Assembly: GCF_021442025.1 (NCBI RefSeq)
Contig: NZ_CP090446.1
Location: forward strand, 2,914,001 to 2,978,000
Direction: 5' to 3'
DNA length: 64,000 nt
Origin: Sphingobacterium sp. SRCM116780
GTDB taxonomy: Bacteria; Bacteroidota; Bacteroidia; Sphingobacteriales; Sphingobacteriaceae
Numbering within the stretch: the stretch's first letter is position 1; each line of letters opens with the position of its first letter. Shown in pieces: positions 54,477-63,491 of the stretch. A program made the position numbers and the translations under genes. A model generated the notes under the pieces. It was not told the DNA's origin, did not search any database, and saw only the letters and a program-made list of their open reading frames with translations.

Positions 54477-55616
54477 ATGAAAATAGGTATCGTATGTTAC
54501 CCAACATTTGGTGGTAGTGGTGTAGTTGCCACAGAGCTAGGAAAGGCTTTAGCAAACAATGGACACCAAGTTCATTTCATCACGTACCGACAACCGGCAA
54601 GATTAGATTTCTTTTCAGAGAATCTTTTTTACCATGAAGTAGCTGTTTCACAATATCCTCTTTTTGATTTCTTACCTTACGAATCGGCTTTAGCAAGTAA
54701 ACTTGTCGATGTTGTTCGTTTTGAAAAGTTAGATGTTATCCATGTTCATTATGCGATTCCCCATGCCTCTGCGGCATTCATGGCAAAACAAATTTTATTA
54801 ACCTATGGTATTAATATCCCAGTTGTGACTACACTTCATGGAACAGATATCACGTTAGTTGGCAAAGATAAAAGTTTTAGTCCCGTCGTTACTTTTTCGA
54901 TTAATCAATCGGATGGTGTTACGACAGTTTCTCAAAGTCTAAAAGATCAAACTCTTAGTTATTTTGATATAAAAAGAGCTATTCAAGTCATTCCAAACTT
55001 TATTGATCTAGAAAGATTTAGCATTAAAGATCGATCTCATTTCAAAAAAGCAATTGCTCCTGGAAATGAACGTATATTAATTCACACATCAAACTTTAGG
55101 AAAGTAAAGAATACAGGAGATGTGATCCGTATTTTTCAAAAAATAAATGAACATATTCCAAGTAAGTTGTTAATGGTGGGGGATGGTCCAGAGAGAACCA
55201 ATGCAGAAGAGCTATGTCGTGAGCTTGAGGTGTGTCAAGATGTTCGATTTTTAGGGAAACAAGATGCTGTAGAGGAAATCTTATCTGTTTCAGATTTGTT
55301 CTTAATGCCTTCCAGTTCTGAGAGCTTTGGTCTTGCAGCTTTAGAGGCTATGGCTTGTAAAGTTCCAGTGATATCGACCAATACGGGTGGTCTTCCTGAA
55401 TTAAATGTCAATGGTGTGACGGGTTTCTTAAGTGATATTGGAAATGTGGAGGAAATGGCTAAAAATGCTATTTATATCTTAAAAGATTCTGATCGTTTGG
55501 AAAAATTTAAAGAAGCAGCGTTAGAACATGCTAAAACATTTCAACTGAGTAATATCATGCCTCAATACGAAGATTACTATAGAGAGGTGATAGAAAAGGT
55601 AAATAAATCACAATAA
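54477..55616 (+). CDS. bshA: N-acetyl-alpha-D-glucosaminyl L-malate synthase BshA
   Basis: 379 aa, GT4-family glycosyltransferase joining UDP-GlcNAc and L-malate in the first step of bacillithiol synthesis. The N-terminal IGIVCYPTFGGSGVVATELG is typical of BshA, with HVHYAIPHASAAF near residue 95 and the donor-binding SESFGLAALEAMACKVPVIS near 281-300. It is divergent from DUF1003-arfB. Bacillithiol use fits Bacteroidota. Confidence 0.92.
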   Translation: MKIGIVCYPTFGGSGVVATELGKALANNGHQVHFITYRQPARLDFFSENLFYHEVAVSQYPLFDFLPYESALASKLVDVVRFEKLDVIHVHYAIPHASAAFMAKQILLTYGINIPVVTTLHGTDITLVGKDKSFSPVVTFSINQSDGVTTVSQSLKDQTLSYFDIKRAIQVIPNFIDLERFSIKDRSHFKKAIAPGNERILIHTSNFRKVKNTGDVIRIFQKINEHIPSKLLMVGDGPERTNAEELCRELEVCQDVRFLGKQDAVEEILSVSDLFLMPSSSESFGLAALEAMACKVPVISTNTGGLPELNVNGVTGFLSDIGNVEEMAKNAIYILKDSDRLEKFKEAALEHAKTFQLSNIMPQYEDYYREVIEKVNKSQ

Positions 55617-55653
55617 ATATAACTTTCGTCCTTAGTGGATGAAAAAAAAATTT

Positions 55654-55661
55654 TATCTTTG
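55654..55661 (+). promoter_or_regulatory. -7 box of pyrH-frr
   Basis: TATCTTTG, a perfect TAnnTTTG match, 29 bp upstream of the pyrH ATG. Confidence 0.65.
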
Positions 55662-55690
55662 GCCTTTGGAGAATTTCCAAAAAAACAATT

Positions 55691-56395
55691 ATGAAATATA
55701 AACGTATCCTATTAAAACTTAGCGGAGAATCCTTAATGGGGGATCAAAGCTATGGCATTGATATCAAGAGAGTTGCCCAGTATGCTAAAGATATCAAAGA
55801 ATTACATACACAAGGTCTAGAAATTGCTATTGTTATTGGTGGGGGTAATATCTATAGAGGCTTAAGTGCAGAGCAATCAGGTATGGATCGTGTACAAGCG
55901 GACTATATGGGCATGTTGGCAACTGTTATCAACAGTATGGCACTTCAAGATGGGCTTGAAAAAGTAGGACTGAAAACTCGTTTATTAACGGCGATTAAAA
56001 TGGAGCAAATATGCGAACCATTTATCCGTAGAAGAGCTGTTCGTCACCTAGAAAAGGGTCGCATTGTTATCTTCGGTGCAGGTACAGGTAATCCATATTT
56101 CACAACCGATACTGCTGCATCATTAAGAGCAATCGAAATTAATGCAGATGCTGTATTAAAAGGGACTCGTGTAGATGGTATCTATACAGCTGATCCAGAG
56201 AAGGATCCTACAGCAACACGTTTTGATGAGATTTCATTTACGGAAGTATATGAAAGAGGTCTAAATGTTATGGATATGACGGCATTTACATTATGTCAAG
56301 AGAACAATTTGCCAATTATCGTATTTGATATGAATAAACCAGGTAATTTGTTAAAATTAGCAAACGGCGAACACGTGGGTACTGTCGTACGCTAA
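55691..56395 (+). CDS. pyrH: UMP kinase
   Basis: 234 aa. PyrH phosphorylates UMP to UDP in pyrimidine synthesis and belongs to the amino-acid-kinase fold. [31 protein letters not shown] near residue 48 and [20 protein letters not shown] near 132 identify it. frr follows at 29 bp, the usual pyrH-frr pair. Confidence 0.96.
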   Translation: MKYKRILLKLSGESLMGDQSYGIDIKRVAQYAKDIKELHTQGLEIAIVIGGGNIYRGLSAEQSGMDRVQADYMGMLATVINSMALQDGLEKVGLKTRLLTAIKMEQICEPFIRRRAVRHLEKGRIVIFGAGTGNPYFTTDTAASLRAIEINADAVLKGTRVDGIYTADPEKDPTATRFDEISFTEVYERGLNVMDMTAFTLCQENNLPIIVFDMNKPGNLLKLANGEHVGTVVR

Positions 56396-56424
56396 TCATA
56401 AAAAGATAAAAACGATATTAAGAT

Positions 56425-56988
56425 ATGAATGAATTAATTTCACTTGAATTGGACGATTGTAAGGAGAGTATGTCCAAAGCTGTTTCTTTTACAGAATCAG
56501 AGTTAACAAAAATTCGTGCGGGTAAAGCATCGCCCTCTATGTTAGATGGTATTTCTGTAGATTATTATGGATCACCAACTGCATTGTCTCAAGTTAGTAA
56601 TATTAATACAACTGATGCACGTACAATTGTTATCCAACCATGGGAAAAACAATTAATCTCTGCTATTGAAAAAGCAATTACAGATGCTAATCTTGGTGTC
56701 AATCCACAAAATGATGGTATTGTGATCCGCTTAGTTATTCCAGCTTTAACAGAAGAGAGAAGACGTGACTTAGTTAGAAAAGCAAAAGAAGAAACTGAAA
56801 AAGGTCGTATCGTCGTTCGTAACATCCGTAAGGAGACCAATGAATCTTTGAAAAAATTGAAAAATGATGGTGCTTCAGAAGATGAAATCAAAGTGGGCGA
56901 AGCTGAAGTTCAAAAACTAACAGATTTATTTATTGCTAAGGTCGATAAATTAGCGGAGTTGAAAGAGAAAGATATCATGACGGTATAA
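56425..56988 (+). CDS. frr: Ribosome recycling factor
   Basis: 187 aa, normal length. Frr splits post-termination ribosomes with EF-G. IRAGKASPSMLDGISVDYYG near residue 30 and the three-helix-bundle motif LTEERRRDLVRKAKEETEKG near 108 are present. It ends at a strong terminator. Confidence 0.97.
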   Translation: MNELISLELDDCKESMSKAVSFTESELTKIRAGKASPSMLDGISVDYYGSPTALSQVSNINTTDARTIVIQPWEKQLISAIEKAITDANLGVNPQNDGIVIRLVIPALTEERRRDLVRKAKEETEKGRIVVRNIRKETNESLKKLKNDGASEDEIKVGEAEVQKLTDLFIAKVDKLAELKEKDIMTV

Positions 56989-57006
56989 TTTTTTTGATAA
57001 GAATTT

Positions 57007-57048
57007 AAAAAAGGAGGATGTAAAAAAAGGTTTACATCCTCCTTTTTT
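57007..57048 (+). terminator. Terminator after frr
   Basis: AAGGAGGATGTAAA pairs with TTTACATCCTCCTT (14 bp) and is followed by T. Confidence 0.9.
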
Positions 57049-57123
57049 CATTTAAAATGTATTGATTTATTTAAAATTAGTTGTACCTTAATCTTTATAC
57101 TAAACTTAAAGAAACTAAACAGC

Positions 57124-58104
57124 ATGAATAATTCTCGTCGTCAATTTATTAAGAAAGCTGGTCTAGGGCTTTCTGCCGCTTATTTTTTACCTCAATTGAT
57201 CTCTTGTAAAAACAGAAAAGCAGTTAGTGATTCTCCTTTTGCAAATTTAGGTGTTCAACTGTATTCTATTCGGGATCTGATGGCTGTAAACCCAACTGAC
57301 TCGTTACAAAAAGTTGCTAAAATTGGTTACAAGCATGTGGAAACATTTGGAATAGATACTGCCACAAAACGTTTCTGGGGATTAGATTATAAAGGTTTAA
57401 AAAAGGTTCTGGATGATAATGGATTGAAGTCACATAGTGGCCATTATGATATGTCCAAATATTTCAGTCGAAACTATCAGGATAAAGAGGATTTGACTCT
57501 TTATTTTGATGCGGCTAAAGAGTTAGGACAAGAATATGTCATTGCACCAGTATCTCCTATGTTTGATATTTCTGCATTGAAGAAAGATGATTTTCTATAC
57601 ATTGCAGAGCAATTGAACAAGGCTGGTGAGCAAGCGAAGAAACATGGTTTAAAGGTCGCCTTTCATAATCATTTTTGGGAATTCCGTGATTTAGGAAATG
57701 GAACGAAAGGTGAAGAGGTTTTATTGGCATTTACAGAACCTGATTTGGTTGATTTTGAATTGGATTTATATTGGGCGGAGAAAGCAGGGATCAATCCGGT
57801 TAGTTTATTTGAAAAATTTCCTAACAGATTTAAGTTCTGGCATATCAAAGATATGGACAAAGCTTTTACAAAAACAATTGTGGGTCCTGAATTCGATAAA
57901 TTAGATTTTAGAGCTATTTCAAAGGAGGTAAAATATGCAGAAGTAGGTACTGGAAATATTGATTTCATTTCTATTGCTCAAGCAAAAGATAAGGCTGGTT
58001 TACGATATGCTTTTGTTGAACAGGATGATATTTACATACCAAACAAATTTGAAAGTTTGAAAAAGAGTTATGATTATGTCCAAGAGAAATTGGCAAAAAT
58101 ATAA
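57124..58104 (+). CDS. Sugar phosphate isomerase/epimerase-like TIM-barrel protein, exported
   Basis: 326 aa. The N-terminus MNNSRRQFIKKAGLGLSAAY carries a twin-arginine motif and is followed by the lipobox LISC, so a Tat-exported lipoprotein is likely. The rest is an AP-endonuclease-2/xylose-isomerase TIM barrel (GVQLYSIRDLMAVNPTDSLQ, VAFHNHFWEF near 182, DFELDLYWAEKAG near 213, FWHIKDMDK near 239). Similar Bacteroidota proteins may act in sugar catabolism; the substrate is unknown. tatC lies in this window. Confidence 0.85.
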   Translation: MNNSRRQFIKKAGLGLSAAYFLPQLISCKNRKAVSDSPFANLGVQLYSIRDLMAVNPTDSLQKVAKIGYKHVETFGIDTATKRFWGLDYKGLKKVLDDNGLKSHSGHYDMSKYFSRNYQDKEDLTLYFDAAKELGQEYVIAPVSPMFDISALKKDDFLYIAEQLNKAGEQAKKHGLKVAFHNHFWEFRDLGNGTKGEEVLLAFTEPDLVDFELDLYWAEKAGINPVSLFEKFPNRFKFWHIKDMDKAFTKTIVGPEFDKLDFRAISKEVKYAEVGTGNIDFISIAQAKDKAGLRYAFVEQDDIYIPNKFESLKKSYDYVQEKLAKI

Positions 58105-58110
58105 GGATAC

Positions 58111-58136
58111 AAAAAAAGGGCTATAGCCCTTTTTTT
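58111..58136. terminator. Bidirectional terminator between the TIM-barrel gene and purE
   Basis: AAAAAAAGGGCTATAGCCCTTTTTTT forms a near-perfect palindrome with T tails on both strands, in a 47-bp convergent gap. Confidence 0.88.
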
Positions 58137-58151
58137 AATCGATAAGATTGC

Positions 58152-58661
58152 TTAGAAAGTCATTTGTTCTACTTCTTCAGCAGTTTCAATTACTTTTTTA
58201 GCTAAGTCAGCTTTAAATGCAATGACATTTTTAGCTGTTTCAGCATTGTACGTACCTAAAATCTGTGCCGCAAGAATACCTGCATTTTTAGCCGCATTCA
58301 AGGCTACTGTTGCTACAGGAATACCATTAGGCATTTGTAAAATCGATAAGACAGAATCCCAACCATCAATCGAATTGGAAGATTTCACAGGAACTCCGAT
58401 AACAGGTAAATGTGTAATGGATGCGACCATTCCTGGTAAATGGGCCGCGCCGCCAGCGCCCGCAATGATGACTTTTAGCCCTCTCTCTGCAGCGTCTTGT
58501 GCATAATCAAACATTCTTTGTGGGGTACGATGTGCCGAAACAATAGTTACCTCAAAGGGCACTCCTAATGTTTTCAATACATCGACTGCATCTTGCATCA
58601 CAGGTAAGTCTGATTTGCTTCCCATAATAATTCCAACTAAGGCTTGGTTCAATGTTGACAT
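58152..58661 (-). CDS. purE: N5-carboxyaminoimidazole ribonucleotide mutase, class I
   Basis: 169 aa. PurE converts N5-CAIR to CAIR in purine synthesis. VGIIMGSKSDLPVMQDAVDV, SAHRTP near residue 43 and GAGGAAHLPGMVAS near 69 define class I, which needs PurK. purK lies 5 bp upstream on the same strand. Confidence 0.96.
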   Translation of the reverse strand: MSTLNQALVGIIMGSKSDLPVMQDAVDVLKTLGVPFEVTIVSAHRTPQRMFDYAQDAAERGLKVIIAGAGGAAHLPGMVASITHLPVIGVPVKSSNSIDGWDSVLSILQMPNGIPVATVALNAAKNAGILAAQILGTYNAETAKNVIAFKADLAKKVIETAEEVEQMTF

Positions 58662-58666
58662 ATATT

Positions 58667-59809
58667 TTAAGCTTTTACTTTCAAAATCTCTTGTACTTTT
58701 CTCGCATTTTGAATGGCCAATTCACGATCGTCATTGATGATACATACATGTCCCATTTTACGGAAAGGTTTTGTAAACTTCTTCCCATACAAGTGAACAT
58801 ATACACCCTCCATGGCTAAAATCTCCTCTACGCCTTCATATTTTGCTAAACCTTCATATCCTTCTTCTCCTAGTAAATTAATCATCACAGCATTCGTACG
58901 ACAGCGTGTATCGCCCAAAGGAAGGTTAAATATTGCTCTCAAATGCTGTGCAAATTGAGAGATATAATTTCCTTCTATGGTTTGATGACCACTGTTGTGT
59001 GTACGAGGTGCTAATTCATTGACCAGTATATCACCTTCTTTTGTTAAGAACATTTCAACAGCTAATAATCCTACAATTTGCAAATCGGTTGCAATCTTCT
59101 TTGCAAGTTCTTCTGCTCTTTGCTGAATATCGAAACCATACGTCGATGGAGCAATCAAGAACTCAACTAAATTGGCATCTGGATTGAATTCCATTTCTAC
59201 CATAGGAAAGGTAGCCACATCACCATCATCATTTCGTGCAACAATAACAGCGATTTCTTTTTCAAAATCTACCCATTCTTCTATCAAAGATGGTTCATCA
59301 AATGCTGTTTCGATATCTTCTATGACATTTATCTTCTTCACTCCTTTACCATCATAGCCATCTTTACGTAGTTTTTGGATGTAAGGAATGGTCAAATTTG
59401 CATTTTTAAGATGCTCTTTAGTAGAGATCAATTGAAATGCTGAAGTTGGAATGTCATTTTGTTTAAAAAATTGTTTTTGCAACCCCTTATCTTGTATCAA
59501 GCGAATAATACGCGATTGTGGATAAACAAGTACACCCTCTTCTTCCAATTTTTCCAACGCATCTACATTTACTTTTTCAATCTCAATCGTAATCATATCA
59601 AGATCTTTTCCAAAATTGTATACGGTTTCAAAATCACTCAAAGAGCCACATTCAAAACGATTGCATAATTTACGGCAAGGAGCATTCTTATCTGGATCAA
59701 GGATATGAACATTAACATTATAATTAATGGCCTCTTGAATCAACATACGGCCCAATTGACCACCGCCAAGAACACCTAATTGCAAATCACCATAAAAATC
59801 TTTTCCCAT
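58667..59809 (-). CDS. purK: N5-carboxyaminoimidazole ribonucleotide synthase
   Basis: 380 aa, ATP-grasp enzyme making N5-CAIR from AIR, bicarbonate and ATP. It has LGVLGGGQLGRMLIQEAINY at the N-terminus, PYIQKLRKDGYDGKGVKKIN near 142 and VNELAPRTHNSGHQTIEG near 268. It is co-transcribed with purE and begins 18 bp after the nuoB stop. Confidence 0.96.
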   Translation of the reverse strand: MGKDFYGDLQLGVLGGGQLGRMLIQEAINYNVNVHILDPDKNAPCRKLCNRFECGSLSDFETVYNFGKDLDMITIEIEKVNVDALEKLEEEGVLVYPQSRIIRLIQDKGLQKQFFKQNDIPTSAFQLISTKEHLKNANLTIPYIQKLRKDGYDGKGVKKINVIEDIETAFDEPSLIEEWVDFEKEIAVIVARNDDGDVATFPMVEMEFNPDANLVEFLIAPSTYGFDIQQRAEELAKKIATDLQIVGLLAVEMFLTKEGDILVNELAPRTHNSGHQTIEGNYISQFAQHLRAIFNLPLGDTRCRTNAVMINLLGEEGYEGLAKYEGVEEILAMEGVYVHLYGKKFTKPFRKMGHVCIINDDRELAIQNARKVQEILKVKA

Positions 59810-59827
59810 GTCTATTTTTCTATTCTA

Positions 59828-60331
59828 TTAAGCTTTTTGGTTAAACAATTGTTCTCCCAGTAAACTTTCTTTTTCAATTTTCTTTTGAAGTTCTAAAAAT
59901 GCACCAATCAATGCTTCTGGTCTAGGGGGGCATCCCTGTACATATACATCCACTGGAATTACCTGATCTACACCTTTGACTACATGATAGCCATGTTGCC
60001 AATACGGGCCACCACAATTAGCACATGAACCCATTGAAATGACGTATTTGGGTTCTGGCATTTGCTCATACAATTTTCGTATACGATCGGCCATTTTAAA
60101 GGTTACTGTTCCTGCGATAATCATCACATCAGATTGTCTGGGAGAAGGTCGTGGAAACACTCCCAATCGATCCAAGTCATAGTTAGCTGCCATAGCTCCC
60201 ATCATCTCAATCGCACAACAAGCAATTCCAAAACTTATCGGCCACATAGAAGATAGGCGCGCCCAATTTAGCAAATCATCCAATTTAGCAACAATAACGC
60301 CATTATTTTGTATTTGACTTTCTAAACTCAT
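59828..60331 (-). CDS. nuoB: NADH-quinone oxidoreductase subunit B
   Basis: 167 aa. NuoB holds the terminal Fe-S cluster N2 of complex I. Ligands are the adjacent pair in [10 protein letters not shown] near residue 38, Cys in [10 protein letters not shown] near 100 and Cys in [11 protein letters not shown] near 132. It overlaps nuoA by 4 bp. Instead of nuoC, the next gene downstream is purK, so the rest of complex I is encoded elsewhere or rearranged. Confidence 0.95.
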   Translation of the reverse strand: MSLESQIQNNGVIVAKLDDLLNWARLSSMWPISFGIACCAIEMMGAMAANYDLDRLGVFPRPSPRQSDVMIIAGTVTFKMADRIRKLYEQMPEPKYVISMGSCANCGGPYWQHGYHVVKGVDQVIPVDVYVQGCPPRPEALIGAFLELQKKIEKESLLGEQLFNQKA

Positions 60332-60927
60332 GAGGTTGCACCTGGTTTTTTGAATCTTGGTTTAAAGGCTATTTTAGGAGCAGTCGATAACTCTTCTGAT
60401 TTTATATCAACAGATTTTTCAACTTGCACGGATTGTTTATAATCTCTCACCTGATAAGTTGCATCATTAAGAGTATCGTAGGCAGTAGCAGGAATTTTAA
60501 CATCTACAGATGGACGGTAATTTAAAGGTTTTACCCATTCTAGATCACCTTTTACCCAAACAAATATCAACCCCAAAATTAGTATACCAACAAACAAACT
60601 CATTTCGATTAACGTAAACCATCCCCACCTTCCATCTGCTGCGATATAATCTGCTTGACCAAATACAGTCGCCCAAGGAAAAATAAAGATTAATTCAACA
60701 TCAAAGAGTAGAAATATAAGTGCAATAACATAAAATCGAGGATTAAATTGAATCCAAGAAGAGCCTACAGCATCTTCTCCACACTCGTATGTACTTAATT
60801 TCTGGGGATTTGGCTTTTTAACAGACAGCATTCTTCCTGCCATAATGGTCATCGCAACTAAAAATATCCCTACCAAAATTATGATAAGTATCTTTCCGTA
60901 TTCCGATAATTGTCCGGGGTCATCCAT
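60328..60927 (-). CDS. nuoA: NADH-quinone oxidoreductase subunit A with C-terminal extension
   Basis: 199 aa. Three spans and the signature [20 protein letters not shown] near residue 41 identify NuoA, with [18 protein letters not shown] near 72. The core is about 120-130 aa. The remaining about 70 residues form a soluble tail rich in Lys, Pro and Glu that is not in E. coli NuoA. It is the first gene of the nuoA-nuoB(-purK-purE) run. Confidence 0.93.
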   Translation of the reverse strand: MDDPGQLSEYGKILIIILVGIFLVAMTIMAGRMLSVKKPNPQKLSTYECGEDAVGSSWIQFNPRFYVIALIFLLFDVELIFIFPWATVFGQADYIAADGRWGWFTLIEMSLFVGILILGLIFVWVKGDLEWVKPLNYRPSVDVKIPATAYDTLNDATYQVRDYKQSVQVEKSVDIKSEELSTAPKIAFKPRFKKPGATS

Positions 60928-60934
60928 TGTGTTA

Positions 60935-60961
60935 CAAAGTTAAAAAATAATTCTATTACAA
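60935..60961 (-). promoter_or_regulatory. Promoter of nuoA-nuoB
   Basis: TAACTTTG on the minus strand (60935-60942) fits TAnnTTTG, with TTG near 60959-60961 about 16 bp away. Seven bases lie between box and ATG, so the leader is only a few nucleotides. Confidence 0.6.
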
Positions 60962-61050
60962 ATAGAACTTAGTCCAAAATACAAAAAATAAATACAAAAT
61001 ATTAAGCGAAATATCACATTCTCAATATTTATCGAAATCAACATACAAAT

Positions 61051-61083
61051 AAAAAACACGTTAAAAATTTTAACGTGTTTTTT
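61051..61083 (-). terminator. Terminator after ffh
   Basis: AAAAAACACGTTAAAA pairs with its inverted copy (16-bp palindromic stem), with T runs on both sides. Confidence 0.85.
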
Positions 61084-61107
61084 AGTATAAACTTTATATT
61101 TTCTATT

Positions 61108-62445
61108 TTACTTTCCTGGCATCTTTGGCATATTCTTCATTAATTTTGCTGCCATAGCTGGATTTGACATTTGTTTCATGACTTTGCGCATATCGCCAAA
61201 TTGTTTCATCAACTTATTCACTTCATTGATATCTGTTCCTGAACCCTTAGCAATACGAACACGACGTTTTTGATCAATCGCATCAGGATTCTCTCTTTCG
61301 AAAGGTGTCATTGAATCAATAATCGCTTCAATAGGTCTAAATGCATTATCATCAACTTCAATATCTTTCATTGCTTTTCCCACCCCGGGAATCATTCCCA
61401 TCAAATCTTTCATGTTACCCATTTTTTTGATTTGTTGGATTTGAGATTTGAAATCGTTGAAGTCAAATTTATTTTTACGAATCTTTTTTTGTAGTTCAGC
61501 GGCCTCTTTCTCATCAAATTGTTGTTGCGCACGTTCAACGAGTGAAACAACATCACCCATCCCTAAAATACGAGAAGCCATACGATCTGGATAGAAAACA
61601 TCTAATGCATCCATCTTCTCGCCAGTACCGATAAACTTAATTGGTTTATTAACGACAGATTTAATAGACAAGGCAGCTCCACCACGTGTATCGCCATCTA
61701 ATTTCGTCAATACAACACCTGTGAAATCTAAACGATCATTGAACGTCTTTGCCGTGTTTACCGCATCTTGACCAGTCATTGAATCGACCACGAAAAGGAT
61801 TTCCTGTGGTTGTGTCGCTTCTTTTACTGCCGTAATCTCTATCATCAATGGCTCATCAATGGCTAAACGACCTGCAGTATCAATGATGACAATATTATTT
61901 CCGTTTCTTTTCGCCTCTTCAACACCAGCTTTTGCTATCGCAATAGGATCAGTAGAAGTGCGATCGACATATACAGGAACACCTACTTGTTCACCTAATA
62001 CTTGCAACTGATCTATCGCAGCAGGGCGGTAAACGTCACCTGCAACCAATAAAGGTTTTTTTCCTTTTTTATCTTTTAAATGTAGTGCTAGTTTTCCTGA
62101 AAATGTTGTTTTACCAGCACCATTTAAACCAGCAATCAATATAACAGTAGGATTTTTAGAAGTCTCTAATTCTGTAACAGAACCTCCCATTAAATCCGTC
62201 AACTCATCGCTCATGATTTTTGTCAACAATTGACCTGGAGAAATGCTTGTTAATACATTTTGTCCTAAAGCTTTTTGTTTGACATCGTCTGTAAATGTTT
62301 TTGCAGTTTTATAATTCACATCGGCATCCAATAATGCCTTGCGAATTTCTTTCATCGTTTCTGCAACGTTGATTTCGGTAATACTACCTTGGCCTTTTAA
62401 AACCTTAAAGGCTCTATCTAATTTATCCTGTAAGTTCTGAAACAT
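61108..62445 (-). CDS. ffh: Signal recognition particle protein Ffh
   Basis: 445 aa. Ffh binds 4.5S RNA and signal sequences and delivers ribosomes to FtsY. N domain, then the G domain with IAGLNGAGKTTFSGKLA near residue 105, DTAGR near 190 and TKLDGD near 247. The Met-rich M domain (MGNMKDLMGMIPGVGKAM, ending MAAKLMKNMPKMPGK) is complete. It is monocistronic, with promoter and terminator visible. Confidence 0.97.
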   Translation of the reverse strand: MFQNLQDKLDRAFKVLKGQGSITEINVAETMKEIRKALLDADVNYKTAKTFTDDVKQKALGQNVLTSISPGQLLTKIMSDELTDLMGGSVTELETSKNPTVILIAGLNGAGKTTFSGKLALHLKDKKGKKPLLVAGDVYRPAAIDQLQVLGEQVGVPVYVDRTSTDPIAIAKAGVEEAKRNGNNIVIIDTAGRLAIDEPLMIEITAVKEATQPQEILFVVDSMTGQDAVNTAKTFNDRLDFTGVVLTKLDGDTRGGAALSIKSVVNKPIKFIGTGEKMDALDVFYPDRMASRILGMGDVVSLVERAQQQFDEKEAAELQKKIRKNKFDFNDFKSQIQQIKKMGNMKDLMGMIPGVGKAMKDIEVDDNAFRPIEAIIDSMTPFERENPDAIDQKRRVRIAKGSGTDINEVNKLMKQFGDMRKVMKQMSNPAMAAKLMKNMPKMPGK

Positions 62446-62475
62446 GATAATTGTAAGTCTATGCTATATAAAAAG

Positions 62476-62504
62476 CAAAGTTAAAAAAATTGTCGGAAGC
62501 TCAA
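62476..62504 (-). promoter_or_regulatory. Promoter of ffh
   Basis: TAACTTTG (62476-62483, minus strand) fits the -7 box, with TTG at 62502-62504 as -33, 18 bp away. Confidence 0.65.
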
Positions 62505-62540
62505 GCATATAGAATTCAATTCCAAGCATTAAAAGCATAA

Positions 62541-62575
62541 AAAAAGGCAAACATGTATAAAATGCTTGCCTTTTT
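62541..62575 (-). terminator. Terminator after the zinc metallopeptidase
   Basis: AAAAAGGCAA (62541-62550) pairs with TTGCCTTTTT (62566-62575) around a 15-nt loop, with T run on the minus strand. Confidence 0.82.
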
Positions 62576-62598
62576 CATTTGATGGCGAATTAAAGCGA

Positions 62599-63282
62599 TT
62601 AATTCCTTCTACCAAATAACATAGATGCATAATACAATAAAGTTACCAATGCACTTAACGCCGCTACTACATAGGTCATTGCTGCCCATTTTAAAGCATC
62701 TCTAACGCCCTCATCCTCTGCTGCACTATGGGTTACTCCATTATTACTTAACCATGCCTTAGCACGATTAGAAGCATCGAATTCTACAGGAAGTGTCACA
62801 AAACTAAAAATAGTTGTTATGGCTAACGCCGCAACACCAATCGCCAGTAAAATATAAATTTTAGAAAACACCATCAACATAACTCCTAACATCAAGATCC
62901 AAGAAGTTAGTTTTGAAGCAAAGTTAACCATTGGAACCATAGCAGATCTAAATCCCAACCATTTGTAAGCCGTAGCATGTTGGACAGCATGACCACACTC
63001 GTGTGCCGAAACTGCTGCAGCAGCTATGCTCCTACCACTGTATACTTCAGGACTTAAGTTCACGGTCTTATCTGCTGGGTTATAATGATCTCCCAAACGA
63101 TCTGGGATCGAAACGACATTTACGTCATAAATACCATTATCATGAAGCATTTTTTGAGCTACTTCAGCCCCTGTAAGACCACTGGTCAAAGGAATTTCTG
63201 AATATTTTTTAAACTTATTTTTAAATCGGGTTTGTACGATCAGGCTGACAACCATGATCCCTATAAATAAAATCCAATACAT
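62599..63282 (-). CDS. Membrane zinc metallopeptidase, YugP family
   Basis: 227 aa. An N-terminal span, the zinc motif AVSAHECGHAVQHATAYKWL near residue 90 (HExxH form HECGH), then two or three spans, as in the YugP/Zn_peptidase_2 family. The preceding PDRLGDHYNPADKTVNLSPE is a conserved family stretch. It may process membrane proteins; the substrate is unknown. It is monocistronic. Confidence 0.9.
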   Translation of the reverse strand: MYWILFIGIMVVSLIVQTRFKNKFKKYSEIPLTSGLTGAEVAQKMLHDNGIYDVNVVSIPDRLGDHYNPADKTVNLSPEVYSGRSIAAAAVSAHECGHAVQHATAYKWLGFRSAMVPMVNFASKLTSWILMLGVMLMVFSKIYILLAIGVAALAITTIFSFVTLPVEFDASNRAKAWLSNNGVTHSAAEDEGVRDALKWAAMTYVVAALSALVTLLYYASMLFGRRN

Positions 63283-63438
63283 AATCTTTCGTTCTTTTCT
63301 TAATGATTATCAAAATACATTCCATCCTCTTATATCGGACAAAATTTCACTTACTAAAGCACTTAAATGATTCAAGATGGTAAAATACAGTAAAAAGTCA
63401 AACAGAAATATGCCATTATTGCATAAAAAGTCAAAAAC

Positions 63439-63475
63439 AAAAAAGGATGTACTTTAAAAAGTACATCCTTTTTTA
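63439..63475 (-). terminator. Terminator after the ECF sigma factor
   Basis: AAAAGGATGTACTTT pairs with AAAGTACATCCTTTT (15 bp), with T/A runs on both sides. Confidence 0.88.
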
Positions 63476-63491
63476 ATATCATTAAGATTTT

